From: Cytophagales bacterium
Lineage (GTDB): Bacteria; Bacteroidota; Bacteroidia; Cytophagales; Cyclobacteriaceae
NCBI GenBank assembly: GCA_003537495.1
Contig: DPSB01000216.1
Location: forward strand, 1-5,619
Direction of reading: 5' to 3'
DNA length: 5,619 nucleotides
Shown here: positions 1 through 5,619 of the stretch, piece by piece
How positions within the stretch are numbered: position 1 is the stretch's first letter
Layout: each line of letters starts with the position of its first letter
Translations under genes and position numbers: made by a program
The notes under the pieces: generated by a model
The model's database searches: none
What the model was told of the DNA's origin: nothing
What the model saw: only the letters and a program-made list of their open reading frames with translations

Positions 1-6
1 ACGCTT

Positions 7-2556
7 TTAACTAATGTTGTTGGTAATACCGCCAATTAGTTTTGGTTGTGCATTTCCAATTACCATAGCGTCAGAGTTGTTGATCAACCCATCGCCATTC
101 GTGTCTTCATAAATAGCATTACCCGTGGCAGGATTCACGCCCAGAAAATTTAGTCCCCAGAAAGTGCCCAAGGGATGCCCAACTCTTACCGTGTTGGTTG
201 CATCAACTCCTTCTGCTGTATAACCACTATATATAGGTATGGAGTCAGCCAAGAAGAGTACTTTGTTTAGATTTTTAGATAAGTTAAGAGTAGTGCTCCA
301 ACGCACAGCCTTATCTATGTTCACAGAAGTTGCACTCCATTCAATCCCTTTGTTTTCCATATCCCCAATGTTATCGGGTATTCCGCCAAAGCCTGTGGTA
401 AAAGGGTAGGGGCGGGTTAGGAGCAGGTCTGATGTTTTGTTATGATAAACTTCAAGCGATGTTTGTATTCGGCCTTGCCAGAGTTCTATATCTGCTCCAA
501 CATTTATTTCGCGGGTTGATTCCCATTTAATGTTTGGATTAGCGGTATTGTTTGGTGCAACACCCGAGTTGCCATTGTAAGTGGCTGCACTCCAGGTTAC
601 CAAAAATTGAAATGCGGCAATGCGCTCGTTCCCAGTGTAACCAAAACTTCCTCTTAATTTAAGATCGGTTACTGTATTGGATTTGAAAAAACTCTCTTGG
701 GAGATTCTCCAGCCTGCTGAAATTGCCGGAAAGTATCCAAACCGGTTATTAGGACCAAAGTTAGAAGAGCCATCGGTGCGCATACCAACAGTAACAAGGT
801 ATTTGTCATTATAATCATAACGACCTTCAGCAAAAACCGAAACGAGACCTCCAGGAGGTGATTTGGTTGAAGAGCCGGCATCAACAATCCCGGCTGAAGT
901 TATATAAGTAAAATCATCGCTTGGAAATAATCTGCCTTGCACATCGGCTCCATTGTAAAAAGTACGAAACACTTCTGTGCCTACAAATCCACTAAAGGAA
1001 TGTTTGTCTGAAAATTGCTTATTGTACGAAAGTGTAAGATTCGAAACCGTATTGGTGGTGGCCTGTGCAATGTAAACACCATAGCCTTGCCCTCCCACGC
1101 TGGGCAAGAAGCCACCAATAGCAGTTTGAGATGATTCGTATTGATCTTCCGTTATATCGTTATAGTCCACACTTATCTGACCTCTTAAACGCAGGTTAGG
1201 TTTAATTTCATAGGTGGCATTTATACCGCCTATCATTTTTAAAGACAAAGTTTCAAAGCATGGAAGCAAAGCTTGTGCTACCGGATTAAAATTAGGAAAG
1301 CCTGCATACATGCCGGAGTTCGGCCCGATCAGGTTTCCATTTTCATCGTAAGGCACGTAATACGGTAAACTTTTTATAGCGCCTGAATAAACGCCATCCA
1401 GAAAGTTATCGCCTTTAACACGGTGATTGAGTGTACGCGATAATGTAAGGTTGGTAGCTACTTTTAATTTACGGGTAAGTTCCTGATCGATATTGAGTGT
1501 TACGCCCATGCGTTCAAAACTGTTGTTTAGTTGCACACCTTCTTCATTGCGGTAATTGGCACTCAGGTAAAAAGTAGTGTTGGCATCACCACCGCTTGCT
1601 GTTACCTGGTATTGCTGCATAATTCCTCTGCGTAATACTTCATCTTGCCAGTCGGTACTTATTCCATCAGTAATGCCCCTTATCAAACCCAGTGCATCCG
1701 GGTTTTCGCCAGCGTTTACTACTGCCTCGCGTTGCAATTCGAGCAGCTGTGTGGAATTAAGTAACTTAAGAGTATTTACCGGATCAATAATTCCACGCTG
1801 CGCATCAAATGAAATTTTGGTGTTGGAATTTTTTGAGCCACGTTTAGTAGTAATTACAACAACGCCATTGGAAGCACGCGATCCATACATGGCTTTAGCC
1901 GAGGCATCTTTCAACACTTGCATAGATTCAATGTCGCTTGGATTTATCATTGCTAACGCATTGTCGTTCTGGCCGCCAAAACCTCGTGCTGATAAACTTC
2001 CGGTTTCAACGGGAATTCCATCTACAACAAATAACGGACGGTTACCAGCGCTGATAGATGTAGAGCCACGGATACGTACCGCTATACCACCACCGGGGGT
2101 ACCGCTTGATTGTGTTACCTGCACCCCGGCAACCTGGCCTTGCAAGGCTTGATCAACCCCATTAATAGAAATTTCTTTGAATTTGTCGGCCTTGATTGAT
2201 GATACGGAGCCTGTTATGTCGCGCTTGGCCACCGATGAGTAGCCTGTAACAATTACTTCGTTCAGTTGTTGGGTATTTTCCTGCAACACAACATCTAACC
2301 GTACTTTACCAGCCACGGGCATTTCTTGTGTGAGATAGCCAACAAACGAAAATACAAGAATACCATCGGCTGCAACGCTTATTGAAAAATTCCCATCCAG
2401 ATCGCTGATGGTTCCTTGTGTGGTTCCCTTAATGGTAACATTTACTCCGGGCAGGCCGCTCAGATCATTGCTTGCCGTTATTCTGCCCGAGACAGTTATC
2501 TGGCTGAAGGCAATAAGTGGAGTAAGTAAAATGTAAATCAGTAGAAGTTTCCTCAT
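7..2556 (-). CDS. SusC/RagA-family TonB-linked outer-membrane transporter, C-terminally truncated
   Basis: This is the outer-membrane half of a SusCD-type glycan importer, a TonB-energised 22-strand barrel that normally works with a SusD lipoprotein. Seen in the 849-residue product: a signal peptide (1-18, cleavage likely AFS|Q); a CarboxypepD_reg-like beta domain (about 20-92); a TonB-box-like stretch (LNEVIVTGY, 98-106); the plug (about 107-240) with the family signature PLFVVDGIP (174-182), INPSDIES (204-211), VLKDASAKAMYGSRASNGV (214-232) and ITTKRG (235-240); then barrel sequence. A Ca-binding-like loop DTNGDGLINNSD lies at 818-829. No STN domain is present, so it is not an obvious anti-sigma-coupled receptor. 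The ATG at 2556 directly precedes the signal peptide. Family members usually run to about 1000 residues. This frame ends at GGITNNIS with TAA where relatives continue S-Y-K, so the last barrel strands and terminal aromatic are missing. It is either a pseudogene or an assembly error near an edge. The substrate cannot be told from sequence. A SusD gene would lie beyond position 1. Confidence 0.93.
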   Translation of the reverse strand: MRKLLLIYILLTPLIAFSQITVSGRITASNDLSGLPGVNVTIKGTTQGTISDLDGNFSISVAADGILVFSFVGYLTQEMPVAGKVRLDVVLQENTQQLNEVIVTGYSSVAKRDITGSVSSIKADKFKEISINGVDQALQGQVAGVQVTQSSGTPGGGIAVRIRGSTSISAGNRPLFVVDGIPVETGSLSARGFGGQNDNALAMINPSDIESMQVLKDASAKAMYGSRASNGVVVITTKRGSKNSNTKISFDAQRGIIDPVNTLKLLNSTQLLELQREAVVNAGENPDALGLIRGITDGISTDWQDEVLRRGIMQQYQVTASGGDANTTFYLSANYRNEEGVQLNNSFERMGVTLNIDQELTRKLKVATNLTLSRTLNHRVKGDNFLDGVYSGAIKSLPYYVPYDENGNLIGPNSGMYAGFPNFNPVAQALLPCFETLSLKMIGGINATYEIKPNLRLRGQISVDYNDITEDQYESSQTAIGGFLPSVGGQGYGVYIAQATTNTVSNLTLSYNKQFSDKHSFSGFVGTEVFRTFYNGADVQGRLFPSDDFTYITSAGIVDAGSSTKSPPGGLVSVFAEGRYDYNDKYLVTVGMRTDGSSNFGPNNRFGYFPAISAGWRISQESFFKSNTVTDLKLRGSFGYTGNERIAAFQFLVTWSAATYNGNSGVAPNNTANPNIKWESTREINVGADIELWQGRIQTSLEVYHNKTSDLLLTRPYPFTTGFGGIPDNIGDMENKGIEWSATSVNIDKAVRWSTTLNLSKNLNKVLFLADSIPIYSGYTAEGVDATNTVRVGHPLGTFWGLNFLGVNPATGNAIYEDTNGDGLINNSDAMVIGNAQPKLIGGITNNIS

Positions 2557-2607
2557 GCACCCTCAATTAATCTTACCAAAGGCAATAAAGTTAAAGGGCG
2601 GTGGTTG

Positions 2608-2617
2608 CTTGCGCAAG
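2608..2617. promoter_or_regulatory. palindrome CTTGCGCAAG, candidate operator
   Basis: This is a perfect 10-base palindrome in the divergent intergenic region, 52 bases upstream of the SusC-like start. Its centre is a CpG flanked by symmetric arms, the general layout of LacI-family operators, which commonly control sugar catabolism. Some 10-base palindrome is expected by chance in about one in six regions of this size, so the call rests on position and the CpG centre only. No regulator gene is in the window. Confidence 0.25.
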
Positions 2618-2685
2618 TACTTCAAAAGAGTTTCGTAAAATAAATCAGTTAATTCACCCATTTTGTAGAACAAATTCGCACCTTG

Positions 2686-2716
2686 AACACATAAAACTGC
2701 ATTTTTACTAAACAAA
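2686..2716 (-). promoter_or_regulatory. possible Bacteroidota-type promoter for the SusC-like gene
   Basis: Read on the minus strand, a TTTG (2716-2713) is followed after 19 bases by TATGTGTT (2693-2686). The Bacteroidota primary sigma consensus is TTTG at -33 and TAnnTTTG at -7, with about 19-21 bases between. The spacing fits, but the -7 element matches only four of six fixed bases. It would give a leader of roughly 120 bases containing the palindrome at 2608-2617. This is a weak call. Confidence 0.22.
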
Positions 2717-2732
2717 AAAATTTTCAAAAGTG

Positions 2733-3557
2733 ATGTCCTATCTCGAAAACATTTTCACCCTTCAATCTAAAGTAGCCATTGTTACCGGAGGCACCGGTGT
2801 GCTCGGTAGCGCCATGTGTAAAGCATTGGCTAAAGCCGGAGCGACTGTTATTATTCTTGGGCGTAGAAAAGATGCTGCCGATAAATTAGCGAATGAAATA
2901 ATACAAAGTGGGGGCCAGGCAATGGGCATCTCAGCCGATGTTCTGAATGCGGAGCAACTAATTGCAGCCAAACAAACTATTCTACAAAAGTATGGTCGTA
3001 TCGATATATTGGTAAATGGTGCCGGGGGTAATTTACCCGGAGCAGTGGTTATGCCCGATAAAACTATCTTCGATTTAAACATTGATGATTTCAGAAGTGT
3101 AGTTGACTTAAACCTGACTGGCTCTTTATTACCAACCCAGATTTTTGGTGAAGCTTTGGTTGGCACTAAGCAAGGCGTGATCATTAATATTTCATCTATG
3201 ACTGCCATTCGCCCGCTTACACGCGTGCTGGGTTATGGTGCCGCTAAAGCAGCCATCAGCAACTTTACCCAATGGCTTGCTGTGGAGATGTCTAAAAAAT
3301 ATGGTGAAGGTATTCGTGTAAACGCTATTGCACCCGGATTTTTTCTTACCGAACAAAATCGTAATCTGTTAACGAATAGCGATGGCAGTTTAACCGAACG
3401 CGGTCAATTGATTATTCGCGGAACTCCGTTTGGTCGCTTTGGCCAACCCGATGAATTAAGTGGTACGTTACTCTGGCTCTGTTCCGATGCTTCAAAGTTT
3501 GTTTCAGGAATTGTAGTGCCGGTAGATGGAGCATTTAGTGCATATGGGGGAGTTTAA
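2733..3557 (+). CDS. uxuB: SDR oxidoreductase, D-mannonate oxidoreductase (fructuronate reductase) type
   Basis: This is probably a cytoplasmic NAD(P)H-dependent enzyme interconverting D-fructuronate and D-mannonate in hexuronate breakdown. It belongs to the short-chain dehydrogenase type found as UxuB (YjmF) in Bacillus subtilis, not the long-chain E. coli UxuB family. The 274-residue product is a complete classical SDR: nucleotide-binding TGGTGVLG (18-25), D69, an NGAGG motif (95-99, in place of NNAG), structural N127, and catalytic S155, Y168 and K172 (YGAAK), then the PG turn (201-202) with FFLTEQNR (203-210), and a C-terminal VVPVDGAFSAYGGV. The RPLTR segment after the catalytic serine and the FFLTEQNR region are what I associate with the mannonate-type subfamily. 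GRRK after beta-2, without an acidic residue, leans toward NADP(H), but that is uncertain. An in-frame GTG sits at 2730, but the ATG at 2733 gives the N-terminus usual for the family. The MFS gene follows after 112 bases on the same strand. The SDR fold is certain; the substrate is inferred. Confidence 0.9.
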   Translation: MSYLENIFTLQSKVAIVTGGTGVLGSAMCKALAKAGATVIILGRRKDAADKLANEIIQSGGQAMGISADVLNAEQLIAAKQTILQKYGRIDILVNGAGGNLPGAVVMPDKTIFDLNIDDFRSVVDLNLTGSLLPTQIFGEALVGTKQGVIINISSMTAIRPLTRVLGYGAAKAAISNFTQWLAVEMSKKYGEGIRVNAIAPGFFLTEQNRNLLTNSDGSLTERGQLIIRGTPFGRFGQPDELSGTLLWLCSDASKFVSGIVVPVDGAFSAYGGV

Positions 3558-3561
3558 GATA

Positions 3562-3610
3562 GTTCTTAGTTCTTAGTCGTTAGTAATTAGTAAATGGTTC
3601 ATAGTATTTG
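3562..3610. repeat. degenerate heptanucleotide tandem repeat, seven units
   Basis: Seven consecutive 7-base units each begin with GT, in unbroken register, just after the SDR stop codon. The first two are identical (GTTCTTA). The next two, GTCGTTA and GTAATTA, keep the consensus GTNNTTA, and the last three (GTAAATG, GTTCATA, GTATTTG) are looser. It is entirely non-coding and lies in the 112-base gap before the MFS gene. The decay from exact to loose units suggests an old short tandem array. No terminator-like stem is formed. Confidence 0.6.
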
Positions 3611-3638
3611 ACGCTAGGCCCATAGATCAATATTTATA
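3607..3638 (+). promoter_or_regulatory. possible Bacteroidota-type promoter for the MFS gene
   Basis: A TTTG (3607-3610), supplied by the last heptamer of the repeat, is followed after 20 bases by TATTTATA (3631-3638). This sits at the right distance for the -33 TTTG / -7 TAnnTTTG promoter of Bacteroidota and matches four of six fixed -7 bases. A transcript would begin about 25 bases before the TTG start. The MFS gene might instead be read through from the SDR gene, because I see no terminator between them. Confidence 0.25.
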
Positions 3639-3669
3639 AACAGAGTATTACCAATAAACCGCATAAACA

Positions 3670-4959
3670 TTGAACACAACTGATAAACCCTGGTCTAACT
3701 ATCGCTGGGTCGTTTGCGCGCTCCTTTTTGCAGCTACTACTATCAATTACATTGATAGGCAGGTGCTCAGTTTGCTCAAACCTGTATTGGAAAAAGAATT
3801 TAACTGGAGCGAGATTGACTACAGCAATATTGTAATGGCTTTTAGTGCTGCGTATGCGATTGGATATCTTGTGTTTGGTCGCGTTGTGGATTGGGTTGGA
3901 ACAAAAATGGGCTATGCTGTTTCCGTTTTCTTCTGGAGCATGGCAGCAATAGGTCATGCTTTTGCACGATCAACCATGGGTTTCGGATTTATGCGCGCGT
4001 TTTTGGGTTTGAGTGAAGCAGGAAATTTCCCCACCGCAATTAAGGCAACAGCCGAATGGTTTCCGAAACGCGAACGTGCATTGGCTGCAGGCATCTTTAA
4101 TTCAGGAACCAATATTGGTGCAGTAGTGGCTCCATTGTTAGTGCCGTGGATTCTTGGGGCCTATGGTTGGGAAGAAGCATTTATCTGGACTGGGTTGGTA
4201 GGTTTTGTGTGGTTGATCTTCTGGTTTATTTTTTATGAGATTCCTTCAAGACAAAAACGCTTATCACCTGAGGAGTATAAATACATACACAGCGATGAAG
4301 ACGAACAGCAGGAAACGGAGAAACCTATTAAGTGGGTAAAGTTGCTTGGCTTTAAACAAACGTGGGCTTACATCTTAGGAAAATTTTTCAGCGATCCGGT
4401 GTGGCGGTTTTTGTTATTCTGGTTGCCATCTTACTTTACCGAAGTTTATGGTGTTGATTTCAGAAAACCGAATTTACAACTGGCTATCATCTACACTGCG
4501 TGTACCATTGGTAGCATTGGTGGCGGCTTTCTTTCTTCATGGTTGATTAAAAAAGGCTGGCCGGTGTTTAAAGCGCGTAAAACTTCTATGCTGTTGTTTG
4601 CCATTAGCGTAATGCCGATTGTAACGGCCCGCTTCGTGGAGAACATCTGGGGTGCAGTAGCCTTAATGAGCCTTGCGGTAGCTGCGCACCAGGCGTGGAG
4701 TGCTAATATCTTTACCACAACTTCTGATATGTTTCCTAAAAAAGCAGTGAGCTCGGTAGTAGGCATTGGCGGAATGGCCGGTTCAATCGGTTCATTTTTG
4801 TTTCCGTTGCTGGTGGGGCATTTGCTTAATCATTACAAGCTGCTGGGTAACATCACCAGCGGGTATAATATCTTGTTTCTGATTTGTGGCTTTGCTTATC
4901 TCTTTGCATGGTTGCTCATGCATTGGTTGGCTCCAAGAATGGAAAGAATTAAGGTGTAG
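3670..4959 (+). CDS. exuT: MFS transporter, anion:cation symporter family, probable hexuronate:H+ symporter
   Basis: This is an inner-membrane proton symporter that probably imports glucuronate or galacturonate. The 429-residue product has the length and hydrophobic pattern of a 12-helix MFS protein, with a charged, acidic central cytoplasmic loop (about 190-230). Family marks are INYIDRQ (25-31) in helix 1, motif A GRVVDWVGTK (70-79) between helices 2 and 3, FLGLSEAGNFPTA (111-123) in helix 4, EWFPKRERA (129-137), and an ExuT-like end, MHWLAPRME. D29, R30, R109 and E116 have the same spacing as Asp46, Arg47, Arg126 and Glu133 of the D-galactonate transporter DgoT, which serve in proton coupling and substrate binding. 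The start must be TTG at 3670: an in-frame TAA lies at 3664-3666, and the first internal Met (56) would remove helix 1. It lies downstream of the mannonate-type SDR, which supports hexuronate; a galactonate or other sugar-acid substrate is possible. Confidence 0.9.
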   Translation: MNTTDKPWSNYRWVVCALLFAATTINYIDRQVLSLLKPVLEKEFNWSEIDYSNIVMAFSAAYAIGYLVFGRVVDWVGTKMGYAVSVFFWSMAAIGHAFARSTMGFGFMRAFLGLSEAGNFPTAIKATAEWFPKRERALAAGIFNSGTNIGAVVAPLLVPWILGAYGWEEAFIWTGLVGFVWLIFWFIFYEIPSRQKRLSPEEYKYIHSDEDEQQETEKPIKWVKLLGFKQTWAYILGKFFSDPVWRFLLFWLPSYFTEVYGVDFRKPNLQLAIIYTACTIGSIGGGFLSSWLIKKGWPVFKARKTSMLLFAISVMPIVTARFVENIWGAVALMSLAVAAHQAWSANIFTTTSDMFPKKAVSSVVGIGGMAGSIGSFLFPLLVGHLLNHYKLLGNITSGYNILFLICGFAYLFAWLLMHWLAPRMERIKV

Positions 4960-5027
4960 TGAAAGATTTCAATACTTAACTATGGAATTCTGAGTCAACT
5001 TGCATCTAACAATAAAAACTTGATTGT

Positions 5028-5474
5028 ATGACTCGTTTAATTTCAATTTTAACCTTAATGCTGGTTCCCATGTTAGGTCAGGCGCAATTACCTGACAAAT
5101 GGAATATAGATTTCACCATCAGGTTGTCGCACGCAGGCAGTATGAGTGGAGGTTTTACCAGAATTCAATTTTCGTACGATCAGGGTGAATACGAAAATCA
5201 GTCACCAGAAGGAAAAGTTACCCGGTATTCCTTTAAGATGACAGAAGCCTGGCGTACCGAAATTATGGCGAAGATGCATGCGCTAAAAATTGATAAAATA
5301 AAATCGCAGGCAACTCCGCGAGTGGTTAATGATGGTTGGTCCACTTCTATTTGCTTTGGTACAGATTGTATTCAAGGTGGCACGTCAGCAGAAATGAGTG
5401 TTGCAGATAAAGATATCTTTTTAGAAGCCTACGATTATCTGGAACAATTTGCCTTGGACAGGCAGCCTAAGTAA
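5028..5474 (+). CDS. small exported protein of unknown function
   Basis: I do not recognise this 148-residue protein. A signal peptide is clear (1-19, hydrophobic ISILTLMLVPML core, cleavage likely GQA|Q), with no lipobox cysteine, so the mature form of about 129 residues should be periplasmic or secreted. The mature part alternates short beta-like stretches (NIDFTIRL 26-33, RIQFSYDQG 45-53) with an amphipathic helix-like segment (about 72-90), then a CX4C pair (C109, C114) that could form a disulphide, and an acidic helix at the end (about 127-141). The ATG at 5028 has no Shine-Dalgarno sequence but an A/T-rich leader, normal for Bacteroidota. It follows the MFS gene by 68 bases on the same strand and could be co-transcribed. 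Nothing ties it to hexuronate metabolism beyond position. Codon use and composition look like those of its neighbours, so it is probably a real gene. Confidence 0.78.
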   Translation: MTRLISILTLMLVPMLGQAQLPDKWNIDFTIRLSHAGSMSGGFTRIQFSYDQGEYENQSPEGKVTRYSFKMTEAWRTEIMAKMHALKIDKIKSQATPRVVNDGWSTSICFGTDCIQGGTSAEMSVADKDIFLEAYDYLEQFALDRQPK

Positions 5475-5619
5475 AGTTTTAATCAACATACAAATGGTAC
5501 AACTTAGGGGACTTACATGTTCCCTTAATTTAGGCAATGTGGTCAAAAATAGTTGGTGAAACACCCTTGTGGACGCTGACAATCATGGAGTTACAACAGG
5601 TTTAGTGAAAGTGGTTTCA
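5475..5619. other. right-end intergenic stretch with no supported gene
   Basis: These 145 bases hold the weak stem-loop at 5504-5528, two tiny ATG frames of about 21-22 codons (from 5494 and 5537) with no ribosome-binding or family support, and an inverted pair TGAAA/TTTCA at the very edge (5606-5619). I see no RNA gene or mobile-element end. Confidence 0.5.
5504..5528 (+). terminator. weak stem-loop after the exported-protein gene
   Basis: TTAGGGGA (5504-5511) can pair with TCCCTTAA (5521-5528), giving an 8-bp stem with one G-U pair and a 9-base loop, 29 bases after the stop codon. Only three T residues follow before the sequence becomes mixed, so it is a poor intrinsic terminator and may act differently or not at all. 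Confidence 0.3.

Noticed and set aside
1577..2152. Plus-strand open frame of 191 codons opposite the SusC-like gene
   Set aside because: It lies wholly antisense to a conserved plug-domain region, has no recognisable domains or leader, and has a composition typical of an antisense shadow.
2730..2732. GTG as the start of the SDR gene
   Set aside because: It adds only one residue, and the adjacent ATG at 2733 gives the N-terminus expected for the family.
2701..2732. A- and T-rich run before the SDR start as a special regulatory element
   Set aside because: A/T-rich leaders are normal before Bacteroidota start codons and no structured motif was found.
2762..3208. Minus-strand open frame of 148 codons inside the SDR gene
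   Set aside because: It is fully antisense to a well-conserved enzyme and has no supporting motif.
3555..3568. TAAGA/TCTTA stem-loop at the SDR stop codon as a terminator
   Set aside because: It is only five A/T-rich base pairs with no following T tract, so it is unlikely to be stable.
5526..5533. TAATTTAG as a Bacteroidota -7 element
   Set aside because: It matches five of six fixed bases, but there is no TTTG or TTG at the required distance upstream, and it overlaps the stem-loop.
5537..5605. Short ATG frame of 22 codons at the right end
   Set aside because: It is too short, without a ribosome-binding signal or recognisable product, and ends well inside the window.

Overview
The window looks like a piece of a Bacteroidota chromosome, plausibly a Cytophagales-type free-living member, although the order is a guess. 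The evidence is a SusC/RagA-type TonB-linked outer-membrane transporter, A/T-rich start regions without clear Shine-Dalgarno sequences, moderate G+C, and two sugar-acid genes of types common in that phylum. It may also be a short metagenomic contig, because it begins six bases beyond the stop codon of its first gene.

Layout: positions 7-2556 (minus strand) hold a SusC-like gene whose frame stops inside the beta-barrel, well short of the usual length. A 176-bp divergent intergenic region (2557-2732) separates it from three plus-strand genes. These are an SDR oxidoreductase of the D-mannonate oxidoreductase type (2733-3557), an MFS transporter of the anion:cation symporter/ExuT type with a TTG start (3670-4959), and a small exported protein of unknown function (5028-5474). 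The gap between the SDR and the MFS gene carries a degenerate seven-base tandem repeat. The last 145 bases hold a weak stem-loop and no gene I can support.

How the genes may work together (inference): the SusC-like protein would move an oligosaccharide across the outer membrane, the MFS protein would bring a hexuronate (glucuronate or galacturonate) across the inner membrane, and the SDR would interconvert fructuronate and mannonate in the cytoplasm. The pairing of an SDR-type mannonate oxidoreductase with an ExuT-type transporter resembles the uxuB-exuT (yjmF-yjmG) neighbours of Bacillus subtilis. UxuA, UxaC, KDG kinase/aldolase, SusD and any polysaccharide lyase would have to lie outside the window.

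I see no CRISPR array, RNA gene, insertion sequence or defence system. The most useful observations are the early stop in the SusC gene, the heptamer repeat, the forced TTG start, and a palindrome with a LacI-like centre in the divergent region. Nothing here amounts to a clearly new biological system.
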